Source: Chloroflexota bacterium (GTDB lineage Bacteria > Chloroflexota > Anaerolineae > Aggregatilineales > Phototrophicaceae). From it: a stretch of 64,000 nucleotides of DNA. The notes under the pieces are model-generated. The model made no database searches. It worked only from the letters and a program-made list of their open reading frames with translations, and was not told where the DNA came from. The position numbers were made by a program, and so were the translations under genes. Where the stretch lies: the NCBI GenBank assembly GCA_013388745.1, contig JACAER010000014.1, forward strand, positions 1 through 64,000. Direction: 5' to 3'. Shown one piece after another: positions 24,390 through 32,440 of this stretch (position 1 is the stretch's first letter; every line of letters begins with the position of its first letter).

Positions 24390-24815
24390 CTATTCGACGA
24401 TTAATGCCTCCTCGTCAAACTGGCTGCCGTCGTCGCGCAGCCGCCAGGCGCGCATTGCAAGTGCATGGCCGTCCTGCACCTGCGTAATCAGATAAGTAAA
24501 ATTCGGCCAGGCATGGTCGCGGTCAAAAATCGACGGAATCGGCTGCGCGTTGGGGTGGCTGTGATAGTAGCCGACCAGTGCCAGCCCGCGCGCGTCGGCT
24601 TCGTCTTCCAGCCGCGCCCAATCCTGCGGCGTCATGGCGTAGCGATGATACTGTTCTTCGCTGGCGAACACGTTGTTGATCTGGATGATCTCCTGCACAC
24701 GCTGCGTGCCGCCGCTGAGCGTGCCCAACAGAAAGCCGCCGCCCTCGTTGGGATAGGTGCTTTCCATTTGCGCTTTGATGCGCGCTTGTAACGCGGCAGT
24801 CAGGACGATAGGCAT
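24390..24815 (-). CDS. JAMM/MPN+ metalloprotease of the sulfur-carrier pathway
   Basis: 141 residues. The JAMM zinc site is complete: Glu24 in YPNEGGGFLLG, and H85-x-H87-x7-S95-x2-D98 in YYHSHPNAQPIPSIFD. Bacterial members of this size (Mec+, HcyD, BAZ-type) cleave an amino acid from the Gly-Gly end of a ubiquitin-like carrier. As the first structural gene of the operon, ahead of metY, metX and the carrier, it probably releases homocysteine (or cysteine) from the carrier adduct. About 100 bases separate it from metY. It is preceded by a terminator hairpin and a Cys-rich leader ORF. Confidence 0.93.
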   Translation of the reverse strand: MPIVLTAALQARIKAQMESTYPNEGGGFLLGTLSGGTQRVQEIIQINNVFASEEQYHRYAMTPQDWARLEDEADARGLALVGYYHSHPNAQPIPSIFDRDHAWPNFTYLITQVQDGHALAMRAWRLRDDGSQFDEEALIVE

Positions 24816-24850
24816 GGACTGTTTCTCTTCTCTCGTGTTCTGCGCCAGTA

Positions 24851-24882
24851 AACAAAAAGAGCCAACCCGGAAGGTTGGCTCT
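24851..24882 (-). terminator. Intrinsic terminator ahead of the sulfur operon (candidate attenuator)
   Basis: On the minus strand AGAGCCAACC pairs perfectly with GGTTGGCTCT around a 5-base loop, followed by TTTTGTTT. It lies about 36 bases before the JAMM start and 37 bases after the stop of a Cys-rich leader ORF. It could end transcripts of the PIN-TRAM gene 275 bases upstream, but its position directly before the operon also fits an attenuator. Confidence 0.9.
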
Positions 24883-24919
24883 GTGGTGTGCGCAGCAAGT
24901 GTGACTTAGTCTGGTCGCC

Positions 24920-24994
24920 TCAGCACCAATCGTTCCGGGATGAAAAAGAATCGCAACACATACAACACGCCATCAGGCCGTTGCAGGCATTCAT
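24920..24994 (-). CDS. Cys-rich leader peptide, candidate attenuator uORF
   Basis: A 24-codon ORF starts at 24994 and ends TGG TGC TGA at 24920. It begins MNACNGLMACCMCC and has six Cys codons, four of them in a five-codon cluster (TGT TGT ATG TGT TGC, 24953-24967). An in-frame ATG at 25024 would add ten residues. No strong ribosome site is visible. The segment GATTGGTGCT (24931 to 24922), overlapping the last codons, can pair with 8 of 10 bases of the downstream terminator's 5' arm (one G-U pair), so it could act as an antiterminator when a ribosome stalls on the Cys cluster. Translation is unproven. Confidence 0.55.
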   Translation of the reverse strand: MNACNGLMACCMCCDSFSSRNDWC

Positions 24995-25157
24995 CAGCGG
25001 AACGGAAACGATAAAAGTGACCATGTACAGTAGCCTAACACGCTTTTTTGCAGATAGCAATAGTTTTTATGGAATTCTCAGAAACGCATTTTGCGCGCTT
25101 GCGGCGACCCGCATAGGCGACAAACGCCCGGCACACGCGGCGCCCGCGCGCAGCAGC
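24995..25157 (-). promoter_or_regulatory. Spacer with weak promoter before the leader ORF
   Basis: Between the PIN-TRAM stop and the leader there is no other gene. A possible promoter reads TTGCTA, a 17-base spacer, TAGGCT on the minus strand (about 25059 to 25032), matching consensus at 4 and 3 of 6 positions. No T-box, SAM-I or SAM-II signature was found by eye. Confidence 0.35.
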
Positions 25158-26231
25158 CTATGTCGCGGCCTGACGCGGCACACCGCCGTTGGATTCCGGC
25201 GTGGCGAAGATCATGCGCCCGGTTTCCTTGTTGATGAGTTTGGTCACGGTAACGCGGATGGTGCGATCCATGTAGGCCTTGCCGTTTTCCACCACCACCA
25301 TTGTCCCGTCTTCCAGGTAGCCCACGCCCTGCCCGTATTCACGCCCTTCCTGAATGATGTGAATGGGGAAGGTTTCGCCGGGGATATACACCGAGCGCAC
25401 GGCGTTGGCCAGCAAGTTGATGTTGAGCACCATCACGCCCTGCGCTTCGGCCACGCGGTTCAGGTTAAAGTCGTTGGTCAGAATCGGCGCGTCCATCTGC
25501 ATCCCCAGCGCCACCAGCTTGGCGTCCACCTCGTTAATTTCCTCTACTTCGTCCTCGATGATTTTCACAGGGGCGAGATTGTTGCGCTGGAGCTCAGTGA
25601 GCTTGGCCAGCCCACGCCGCCCGCGATTACGGCGCAGCGGGTCGGACGAATCGGCCACCTGATGCAGTTCGTTGAGCACGAAACGCGGAACAATCAGCGT
25701 GCCGCCCAGAAAACCGGTCTTAGCGATCTCGACGATGCGGCCATCGATCAACACGCTGGTATCGAGCAAAAGCTGGCGATTCGACTGCATGCCCAGCGGG
25801 CGCTTGCGGCTGCCGATCAAATCGCTGACAGCGGTCCAGATTTCGCGCGCGCGCAGCGAAAAAATCAGCGCCGTGAAGTAACCGAACAGCAGCGAAACAC
25901 TCAGCGGCAGCAGCGTGCCCAGCGGGTCGAACAGCAGCGAAAGCGGGAAGGCCATCAAGAGCGCGACGATTAACCCGATCAACAGACCGACAACCCCCAT
26001 CAGCAACATCTCGATGGGCATCTCTTTGATGACTTGCACCGAGCGGCGGATAGGGCGCACAGTGAAAATCGGCGTGACGATGAGGCCGAACAACATGCCG
26101 ACGAGGCTGAAGAAGAAGGAAAAGACCAGTTCCGAAGCGCCGAGCGCCAGCGCCGTTTCGACGCCAAGACGGCCGCCGATCAACGCAAAAACGACCATGC
26201 CGATCAGGCGGGACAGCAAATCCATAGACAT
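25158..26231 (-). CDS. Membrane PIN-TRAM protein (YacL-like)
   Basis: 357 residues from 26231 (MSMDLLSRLIGMVVFALIGG), preceded by GGGAG; the longer open frame extends through the next gene's promoter and is not credible. Four membrane helices cover about 1-145. A PIN nuclease domain follows (LLLDTSVLIDGRIVEI, EVDAKLVALG and ILTNDFNLNRVA carry the acidic metal ligands), and a TRAM RNA-binding domain ends the protein (GQGVGYLEDGTMVVVENG...IRVTVTKLINKETGRMIFA). This is the YacL-type architecture, predicted to be a membrane-bound ribonuclease; its targets are unknown. It is transcribed toward the sulfur operon. Confidence 0.92.
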   Translation of the reverse strand: MSMDLLSRLIGMVVFALIGGRLGVETALALGASELVFSFFFSLVGMLFGLIVTPIFTVRPIRRSVQVIKEMPIEMLLMGVVGLLIGLIVALLMAFPLSLLFDPLGTLLPLSVSLLFGYFTALIFSLRAREIWTAVSDLIGSRKRPLGMQSNRQLLLDTSVLIDGRIVEIAKTGFLGGTLIVPRFVLNELHQVADSSDPLRRNRGRRGLAKLTELQRNNLAPVKIIEDEVEEINEVDAKLVALGMQMDAPILTNDFNLNRVAEAQGVMVLNINLLANAVRSVYIPGETFPIHIIQEGREYGQGVGYLEDGTMVVVENGKAYMDRTIRVTVTKLINKETGRMIFATPESNGGVPRQAAT

Positions 26232-26460
26232 GAGGTTGACTCCCGCGTTGGTCACTGGGTCTGGTTCGCAGAATAAAGAGGCGAGCGCCAGCCGGACAAA
26301 CGCAAAATAAAAAGCGGACGGTGTTGAACAGCAGGCGCGCACAGTTAATAAGCCGCTGCACGCGCTTATCCGTAAATGTAGCACAGGTCCAAAGGGCGAG
26401 TCAACGCGCTTCCACAGGGGCACAGGCGGGGGTTTGGCAGGATTGGCGCGCATTGCGTGG

Positions 26461-26489
26461 GTGACTTCTGTGCTGTGAGCGGCTATAAT
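26461..26489 (+). promoter_or_regulatory. Promoter of the epimerase-like gene
   Basis: A perfect TATAAT at 26484-26489 follows GTGACT (26461-26466, 4 of 6) with a 17-base spacer. Transcription would begin near 26496, about 34 bases before the ATG. Confidence 0.65.
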
Positions 26490-26529
26490 ACGCAGGCATG
26501 GTATCCGGCTGAACATTGCGAGAACAAAC

Positions 26530-27477
26530 ATGAGCGAAGCGATGAGCATTTTTGTGACGGCGGGCACGAGTCCGGCAGGGCGCGCGCTGGTCCGGCAGTT
26601 GGTGGCGCAGGGGTATCGGGTGATAGCGCTGACAGCGGGCAAAGCCGGCGCGGACACAGCCCGCCAGGACGGCGCGCTGCCGGTTTATGCCGATCCGACA
26701 CGCGCGGGCGAACTGAAAAGTATGCTGCGTATGGCGCAGGCGCAGGCGGTGGTGAATCTGCTGCCGGTCGTGCCCAATACGCTGCTGCATGACGGCCACG
26801 CCTGGAAAGGCTATGACAGCCTGCTCAAGGCCAGCACCGCCGCGCTGCTGACAGCGGCCAAAGACAGCGGCGTGGGCTATTTCCTGCATACCAGCTACAC
26901 ACTGCTCTACGGCGAAACGCACGGCGCGGCAGACGAAAACGCGCCCCTGAACGTGCCGGGAATGCATCCGGCCTTCAGCGCGGCGCTGGAAAGCGAAGGC
27001 CAGGTATTGGAGTCTGGGCTGGCGGCGGCGGTGCTGCGCGCGGGCTTTTTATACGGCCCACAGGATGTAAATCTCAATTTGTACGCCGCGTCGTTGAAGA
27101 TGGGCAAGCCCTTTGTCGCGGGCGCTGGCAAGCCCGCCGCGTGGCTGCATCACGAAGACCTGGCGCGCGCCTGTGTGCTGGCGCTGGCACAACAGCCCAA
27201 AGGCGAAATCTTCAACATCGCCGACGACACGCCGGTGTCGCTGGCGGCCTTTCTGGACGCCTATACGCACGCGCTGGGCTTCAATGCCGGCGCGCGCCTG
27301 CCGGGTTTTCTGGCGCGGCTGCGCGTGACGGCTGAACAGGTGACTCTGCTGAATACGGCCACACAGGTCAGCACGGCCAAAGCGCAGACCCAATTGGGCT
27401 GGAAGGCGCAGTATGCCTCGTATCAGCAGGGCATCGATCAAACGCTGCTGGTGATGCGCGCTGTGCAGCAGGTGTAA
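26530..27477 (+). CDS. NAD(P)-dependent epimerase/dehydratase-like protein
   Basis: 315 residues, extended short-chain dehydrogenase fold. The N-terminal Rossmann block is MSIFVTAGTSPAGRALVRQLVAQGYRVIALT, a modified GxxGxxG. The YxxxK region is not clear: HTSYTLLYGETHG holds a Tyr but no Lys four residues on. Later blocks (AAVLRAGFLYGPQD, AWLHHEDLARACVLAL, GEIFNIADDTPVSLAAFLDAY) are typical of the atypical/extended family. It may bind NAD(P) without epimerase chemistry. It is upstream of, and co-oriented with, the HAD gene, 58 bases apart. Confidence 0.82.
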   Translation: MSEAMSIFVTAGTSPAGRALVRQLVAQGYRVIALTAGKAGADTARQDGALPVYADPTRAGELKSMLRMAQAQAVVNLLPVVPNTLLHDGHAWKGYDSLLKASTAALLTAAKDSGVGYFLHTSYTLLYGETHGAADENAPLNVPGMHPAFSAALESEGQVLESGLAAAVLRAGFLYGPQDVNLNLYAASLKMGKPFVAGAGKPAAWLHHEDLARACVLALAQQPKGEIFNIADDTPVSLAAFLDAYTHALGFNAGARLPGFLARLRVTAEQVTLLNTATQVSTAKAQTQLGWKAQYASYQQGIDQTLLVMRAVQQV

Positions 27478-27535
27478 GCGTGCCGAAGTCAAAAGTCGTT
27501 AGGTGGCGTTTTAATGTGCGCAGACTTGGAAGGCT

Positions 27536-28333
27536 ATGCTAAAAGGCATCTTGTTTGATCTGGACGATACGCTGATCGATTGGAGCGATTTCAGCGATAA
27601 TTGGGAAGTGCGCGAACTGCAACATCTGCGTGGGGTGTACGATTACGTTCACCGCGAAGTGCATCCCCTCAGCGTCGATCTGGAGACGTATGCGCAGGAA
27701 TACTATAAGCGCGTGCGCGACGCCTGGATGGGCGCGCGCGAATCGCTGCTGGCGCCGCATCTGGGGCGCATTTTGCTAGAAACGGCGCAGCATATGGGCG
27801 CCCCCGCCGATAAACTGGATATGCAGCGCTGCCTGGATGAATACCGCTGGGCCGCGCCGCAGTCTACTTCCGCCTTTCCCGACGCGCGCGAAGGGCTGCA
27901 AATCCTGCGCGCCCACGGCATCAGGGTCGGCATCGTCACCAACGCCTTTCAGCCCATGAGCCTGCGCGACATCGAAATGCGCGCGCACGGCCTGTTGGAA
28001 TTTTTCCCCGACTGCCGCATTAGTGCCGCCGATGTTGGTTATCTCAAGCCGCATCCGACGATTTTTAAGACCGCGCTGGAGTGCCTGGGCACGAAGCCGG
28101 AGGAAACGCTGTTCGTCGGCGATAACCCGGTGGCGGATATCGCCGGCGCGCAGGGCGCGGGCCTCAAAGGCGTGCTGCGCGTCAAACACCCGACACAGCC
28201 GCTCATCAGCGGGGTTATCGTGCCCGACGGCGCGATCAACACCTTGCACGATTTGCTGCTGCTGCTAGACAAATGGTATCCCGGATGGCGCTCAACATCC
28301 TCGTCGCCCCACAAGATCGCAATCTCATCCTGA
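27536..28333 (+). CDS. HAD-superfamily hydrolase
   Basis: 265 residues. Motif I is FDLDDTLIDW (Asp nucleophile and acid/base), motif II IVTNAF, motif III Lys in YLKPHPTIFKTALE, motif IV GDNPVADIAGAQGAG. A helical cap lies between about 15 and 115. This is a typical subfamily IA phosphatase or dehalogenase-like enzyme; the substrate cannot be told from sequence. The last 15-20 codons overlap the start of the shikimate-kinase-like gene in another frame, so the two are probably coupled. Confidence 0.9.
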   Translation: MLKGILFDLDDTLIDWSDFSDNWEVRELQHLRGVYDYVHREVHPLSVDLETYAQEYYKRVRDAWMGARESLLAPHLGRILLETAQHMGAPADKLDMQRCLDEYRWAAPQSTSAFPDAREGLQILRAHGIRVGIVTNAFQPMSLRDIEMRAHGLLEFFPDCRISAADVGYLKPHPTIFKTALECLGTKPEETLFVGDNPVADIAGAQGAGLKGVLRVKHPTQPLISGVIVPDGAINTLHDLLLLLDKWYPGWRSTSSSPHKIAISS

Positions 28334-28830
28334 CGGGCTATACCGGGCCGAATCAGCCGGCGCTGGCGAATTTGATCGCCGACCGCCTGAAGATGCCGTT
28401 TATCAATGTCGATGCGCAGATCGAAGCGCGCGCCGGCCTGCCGATTGAGGAGATTCGCCAGATGTATGGCGAAACGCGGCTGAAAACGCTGGAAGCGCAG
28501 GCCATCGAAGAGGCAGCGCTGCGCCGCAGCGCGCTGATGCAGATCAACGGGCGCACGCTGCTGAACGCCAATCATCTGCCGCGTATGCAGGAAACCGGCC
28601 CGGTGATCTGTCTCGTAGCGGCGCTGGATGCGGTGCTGCGGCGGCTGCATCTGACGTTGGGGGCGCGCTATCACGACCCGCAAGAACGCGCGCAGGCGCT
28701 CGGTTATTTGCAGCGCGAATGGGCGATTCGCAAACACGCGGGTGTGCTAGAATTAGACACAACCTATCTGACACCGGAAGCCATCATTGATGCGGTGGTC
28801 GCCCGCTGGCGCGCCACGCTGCTCGACTAA
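28273..28830 (+). CDS. Shikimate-kinase-like protein with degenerate P-loop
   Basis: 185 residues (or 180 from the ATG at 28288). The order of blocks matches shikimate kinase: a P-loop region LILTGYTGPNQPALANLIADRL, the substrate block INVDAQIEARAGLPIEEIRQMYGE, RLKTLEAQAIEEA, and a lid/C-terminal region. But the Walker A motif GxxGxGK(S/T) reads GYTGPNQPA, lacking the Lys and Ser/Thr that bind ATP phosphates. The shikimate-binding Asp/Arg positions are partly kept. It is unlikely to be an active kinase and may be a regulatory or repurposed relative. It overlaps the HAD gene by 46-61 bases and precedes the nitrilase gene by 13. Confidence 0.75.
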   Translation: MVSRMALNILVAPQDRNLILTGYTGPNQPALANLIADRLKMPFINVDAQIEARAGLPIEEIRQMYGETRLKTLEAQAIEEAALRRSALMQINGRTLLNANHLPRMQETGPVICLVAALDAVLRRLHLTLGARYHDPQERAQALGYLQREWAIRKHAGVLELDTTYLTPEAIIDAVVARWRATLLD

Positions 28831-28843
28831 ATTGGAGTGAATC

Positions 28844-29626
28844 ATGCCCAAACTGCACATCAGCCTTGCCCAGATGAATATCGCGCTGGGGGATGTCAAT
28901 AAAAATTATGTCAACGCCGAAAAGCTCGTGACCGAGGCCGCGCGGCGCGGCTCGCAGTTAGTCGTTCTGCCGGAATTGTGGTCAACCGGCTATGCCCTGG
29001 AGCAGGCCAAAGAACTCTCCAGCCCGTTGAACACCGGCATGTTCCAGCAGCTTACGACGCTGGCGACACAGAACAAAATCAGCATCGTCGGCTCGCTGCT
29101 GGAAAAGCGCGGGCTGGAAGTTGCCAACAGCGCGGCGTTTTTTGCCCCCAACGGGCGCACGATGGGGGTGTATCGTAAGATTCACCTGTTCCGCCTGATG
29201 GAAGAAGACAAATGGTTGCAGCCTGGCTCGTCGCCGCTGACGATGGATTTACCGTGGGGCAACACGGGCATCGCGATCTGCTATGATCTGCGCTTCCCGG
29301 AATTGTTCCGGCGCTACGCGGTCGAAGGCGCCAAAGTGATCGTCATCCCGGCGGAATGGCCGCTCCAGCGTATCGAACACTGGCGCGCGCTGCTGATCGC
29401 GCGGGCGATCGAAAATCAGTGTTATATGATCGCCTGCAATGCCTGCGGCGAAACGGGCGACACGACCTTCGGCGGCCATTCGATGATTGTCGATCCCTGG
29501 GGCAAGATTGTGATAGAGGCGGGCGAAGCCCCCGTGCTGCTGACCGCGCAAATCGAGATGGACACAGTGGAAGAAGTGCGCGCGCGGATCCCGGTGTTCG
29601 AAGACCGCCGCGCCGATCTGTATTAG
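28844..29626 (+). CDS. Nitrilase-superfamily amidase (omega-amidase-like)
   Basis: 260 residues, start preceded by GGAG. The catalytic triad is present: Glu44 in VVLPELWSTGY, Lys112 in GVYRKIHLF, and Cys146 in GIAICYDLRFPEL. The overall length and the RKIHLF/CYDLRFPE blocks fit the Nit2/omega-amidase branch, which hydrolyses alpha-keto acid amides such as 2-oxosuccinamate or the ketomethionine-related amide of glutamine transaminases. Substrate preference cannot be fixed here. It follows the shikimate-kinase-like gene by 13 bases, so likely one operon from 26530. Confidence 0.92.
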   Translation: MPKLHISLAQMNIALGDVNKNYVNAEKLVTEAARRGSQLVVLPELWSTGYALEQAKELSSPLNTGMFQQLTTLATQNKISIVGSLLEKRGLEVANSAAFFAPNGRTMGVYRKIHLFRLMEEDKWLQPGSSPLTMDLPWGNTGIAICYDLRFPELFRRYAVEGAKVIVIPAEWPLQRIEHWRALLIARAIENQCYMIACNACGETGDTTFGGHSMIVDPWGKIVIEAGEAPVLLTAQIEMDTVEEVRARIPVFEDRRADLY

Positions 29627-29668
29627 GGAGCCACCTTATGCAGCCTATCGCCATTGATTGCTCTTGTA

Positions 29669-29691
29669 GCGACAAGGCCGGCCTTGTCCGC
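29669..29691. repeat. GACAAGGC palindrome between nitrilase and VOC genes
   Basis: GACAAGGC-CG-GCCTTGTC is a perfect 18-base palindrome at 29671-29688, extended by partial AGC/CGCT pairing. The half GGACAAGGC also occurs at 6343-6352. It lies in the 170-base spacer 29627-29796, which has no gene of its own. Confidence 0.55.
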
Positions 29692-29796
29692 TGTTGACGG
29701 CAAAACCAGCCAGTTCCAAAGAAGCCGTTGTCCAATTATTTTCCTAAACTGCTTGTTAGCGAAGGGCAAGCAAATTCAGGAGGAAACGGAGTGTTT

Positions 29797-30195
29797 ATGT
29801 CGGTCAAATACACGTTTACGCGCATACTGGTCACGAACTTCGCCGCCTGCTTCCGCTTTTATCGCGATGTGCTGGGGCTGAAACCCGGCTTTGGCACGGA
29901 AAACGATACCTACGCTGATTTTGAGTGCGGCGATGCCAACATTTCGCTGTTCGATAAAAACGAGATGAGCGAGACGCTGGGCACGGGCGCGCTGCCCGCA
30001 CGGCCCGCTGCGCAGGATCACGTCTGCCTGATCTTCAGCGTCGAAAATGTGGATACATTCTATAAGGAACAGAGCGCCAAAGGCGTGACATTCACCCTGC
30101 CGCCCACCGATCATCCCGATTGGGGCATTCGCACGGTGCATCTGCGCGACCCCGACGGCAATCTGATCGAACTGAATCACAATTTGCCGCGCTGA
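29797..30195 (+). CDS. VOC-family (glyoxalase-like) metalloprotein
   Basis: 132 residues from the ATG at 29797 (MSVKYTFTRILVTNF), five bases after GGAG; the longer frame adds a non-homologous leader. Two beta-alpha-beta-beta-beta units are visible: FAACFRFYRDVLGLKPGFG...YADFECGDANISLFD and QDHVCLIFSVENVDTFYKEQSAKGV...HLRDPDGNLIELNHNL. The final Glu of DPDGNLIEL and His of QDHVCL are the usual metal ligands. VOC members include glyoxalases, dioxygenases and resistance proteins; the sequence does not decide among them. Confidence 0.9.
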   Translation: MSVKYTFTRILVTNFAACFRFYRDVLGLKPGFGTENDTYADFECGDANISLFDKNEMSETLGTGALPARPAAQDHVCLIFSVENVDTFYKEQSAKGVTFTLPPTDHPDWGIRTVHLRDPDGNLIELNHNLPR

Positions 30196-30200
30196 GAATC

Positions 30201-30234
30201 AAAAACGCCAGGGGCTGCTGCCGCTGGCGTTTTG
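30201..30234. terminator. Bidirectional terminator between VOC and pstB
   Basis: AAAACGCCAG and CTGGCGTTTT pair over 10 bases around a 12-base loop. A-rich and T-rich flanks give a T-run on both strands, serving the two convergent genes. Confidence 0.88.
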
Positions 30235-30248
30235 TTGTGCGGTATAAA

Positions 30249-31055
30249 TTAACCGAAGCGCCCGCTGATGTAATCGGCGGTTTCCGACTTGGCCGGGTCG
30301 TTAAAGACCTGTTCTGTCTGGCCGAACTCGACCATTTCGCCCCAGCGTGTTTCCTGATTGCCTTCGCCGCTTTTGCGCACGTTGAAGAAAGCGGTGTAAT
30401 CGGAGACGCGCGTGGCCTGCTGCATATTGTGTGTCACGATGACGATGGTGTAATTCTGCGTCAGTTCGCGCATCAGTTCTTCGATGCGCTGCGTGGCGAT
30501 GGGGTCGAGCGCCGAGCAGGGTTCGTCCATCAAAATCACTTCGGGTTCGACCGCCAGCGACCGGGCGATGCACAAACGCTGCTGCTGCCCGCCAGAAAGC
30601 GCCAACCCGCTTTTGTCCAGGTCGTTTTTCACCTCGTCCCACAGCGCGGCCTGCTGCAAGCTGGATTCGACGATTTCGCCGAGCATCTTTTTGTTGTTGA
30701 TGCCCAGCAGGCGCGGCCCATAGGCCACATTATCGAAAATCGACTTGGGAAAAGGATTGGGCTTCTGGAAGACCATGCCGATGCGGCGGCGCACTTCTAC
30801 GGCGTCTACATGGGGTTCGTACAGATTTTGGCCGCGAAACACGATGGCGCCTTCGACACGCGCCCCCGGTACCAAATCGTTCATGCGGTTGATGGCGCGC
30901 AGCACCGTGCTTTTGCCGCAGCCCGACGGGCCGATCAGCGCGGTGATTTTGCGGCGTTCGATCGGAAAGCTGACATCTTTGACCGCGCGGTAGGAACCAT
31001 AGTACACGGCCACATTTTTCAGTTCGATAGCGTAGTCCAGTTGGGTTTGAATCAT
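30249..31055 (-). CDS. pstB: Phosphate ABC transporter ATPase
   Basis: 268 residues. Walker [10 protein letters not shown] (42-50), Q loop [14 protein letters not shown], signature LSGGQQQRL, Walker [14 protein letters not shown] and switch His in VTHNMQQA are all intact. The block [17 protein letters not shown] is diagnostic of PstB. It powers high-affinity phosphate uptake with PstC and PstA. Its start overlaps the pstA stop by four bases. No phoU follows; the operon ends at the bidirectional terminator. Confidence 0.97.
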   Translation of the reverse strand: MIQTQLDYAIELKNVAVYYGSYRAVKDVSFPIERRKITALIGPSGCGKSTVLRAINRMNDLVPGARVEGAIVFRGQNLYEPHVDAVEVRRRIGMVFQKPNPFPKSIFDNVAYGPRLLGINNKKMLGEIVESSLQQAALWDEVKNDLDKSGLALSGGQQQRLCIARSLAVEPEVILMDEPCSALDPIATQRIEELMRELTQNYTIVIVTHNMQQATRVSDYTAFFNVRKSGEGNQETRWGEMVEFGQTEQVFNDPAKSETADYISGRFG

Positions 31056-32440
31056 GCCTGTAAACTCCGGCGAGCCTGATTACGGAGGATGAAAGCGAAC
31101 AGATTGAGCACGATCAGCAGCACAAGCAGAACGACGATGGCGGCAGCGGCCAGTTCTTTGAAGCCGGCCTGCGGGCGGATCGTCCAGTTGTAAATCTGGA
31201 TGGGCAGCACGGTAAAGCGCGCGAATAGACTGTTGGGGTCTTGCACGATGAAAGTGGAGGCGCCGACCACAATCAGCGGCGCGGTTTCGCCAACAGCGCG
31301 CGCGATCGACAAAATCGTGCCCGTAAGGATGCCGGGCAGCGCCGCCGGCAGCACCTGCCGCCAGATGGTCTGCCACTTGGTCGCGCCCAGCCCGAAGCTG
31401 GCCTCGCGGTAGGAATAGGGCACGGCGCGGATAGCTTCCTGCGCGTTGATGATGACGACCGGCAGCACCAGCAGCGACATGGTCAACCCCGCCGACAGAA
31501 TCGTGCGTCCGCTGGTATCGGTGAAGCCGAATATCGCGCCGCTGGTGAACGGTTCCAGCGCGCGCGCGAACAACTGCAAGCCCAACATGCCGTAGACGAT
31601 GGAGGGCACGCCCGCCAGATTGCGGATGTTGTTTTCGATCAGCCCGTTAATCCAGTGTTTGCCGGCGTATTCTTCGAGGTAGATGGCGGCCATGATACCC
31701 AGCGGAAACCCGACCACAATAACGATCACCAGCACATAGATCGACCCCAGCAGCGCCGTGCGGATGCCGGCGAACAGCGGGTTATCCGCGCCGGGCACAG
31801 TTAAGATACTCAGGTTGAGCCACGAACGGAATTGTAGTTCCGGGCGGGTGATCGGATCGGGATATTGTTCGATGATGCGCGCCTGGATGGCTTCGCGGTT
31901 CAGCAGACCGTCGAAGAGATGCCAGGCTTCCTGGACATCGGGCACGAGAATGATATTTTGGATGACCGTCACAAGCTGTTCGGCAGACAGATTGTTGGCC
32001 AGAATCGTGCCCATGATGGCCGGGCGATCAGCCGCGGGCAGGTCGCGCGGCGTCAGGTTGGCGACGCCTTCGGGCAGCGTGCGCCCGGCCAACGACTGCC
32101 CCAGCGGGGCATTGGCGAAGGCCGCGACATCCATGTTCGCCAGATTTTGCGCCGCAATGGGGATCAACTGTCCCGGCACTCGGGCCTCCAAAATGGCGGC
32201 CAATTCCGGCGCGCTGAGCGTTTCCAGCGGGCGTTCGGAAATGGTTTCCGGCTCGACACGGTAGGTGATGAGCACGTAGCCGAAGGCCTGGTTGACGATG
32301 GTGAATACCAACAGCACCAGCGCCACGATGGCAATCACGAACGAAATCTGATAGAAACGCATCCACAGCGTGCCGCGCGCGTGGCGGCGGCTAATGCTGC
32401 TTTTATAGACGCCTTCCTGGACATAACTGAATTGGCTCAT
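31052..32440 (-). CDS. pstA: Phosphate ABC transporter permease with large extracytoplasmic insert
   Basis: 462 residues against about 290 for typical PstA. A membrane helix at about 27-48 is followed by an extra segment of about 150 residues ([27 protein letters not shown]...), probably extracytoplasmic, before the classical permease core: [42 protein letters not shown], and the EAA loop [27 protein letters not shown]. The insert contains Leu/Ala-rich helices with repeated LSAPELA and LSAEQLV elements. It overlaps pstC by four bases and pstB by four. Confidence 0.94.
   Translation of the reverse strand: MSQFSYVQEGVYKSSISRRHARGTLWMRFYQISFVIAIVALVLLVFTIVNQAFGYVLITYRVEPETISERPLETLSAPELAAILEARVPGQLIPIAAQNLANMDVAAFANAPLGQSLAGRTLPEGVANLTPRDLPAADRPAIMGTILANNLSAEQLVTVIQNIILVPDVQEAWHLFDGLLNREAIQARIIEQYPDPITRPELQFRSWLNLSILTVPGADNPLFAGIRTALLGSIYVLVIVIVVGFPLGIMAAIYLEEYAGKHWINGLIENNIRNLAGVPSIVYGMLGLQLFARALEPFTSGAIFGFTDTSGRTILSAGLTMSLLVLPVVIINAQEAIRAVPYSYREASFGLGATKWQTIWRQVLPAALPGILTGTILSIARAVGETAPLIVVGASTFIVQDPNSLFARFTVLPIQIYNWTIRPQAGFKELAAAAIVVLLVLLIVLNLFAFILRNQARRSLQA

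Noticed and set aside
24816..25157. SAM riboswitch or T-box before the sulfur operon
   Set aside because: No SAM-I GGCAACC core and no T-box AGGGTGG sequence was found; the Cys leader explains the region better.
26232..26657. N-terminal extension of the PIN-TRAM protein
   Set aside because: It runs through the promoter of the divergent gene, and the downstream start has a good ribosome site and begins the first membrane helix.
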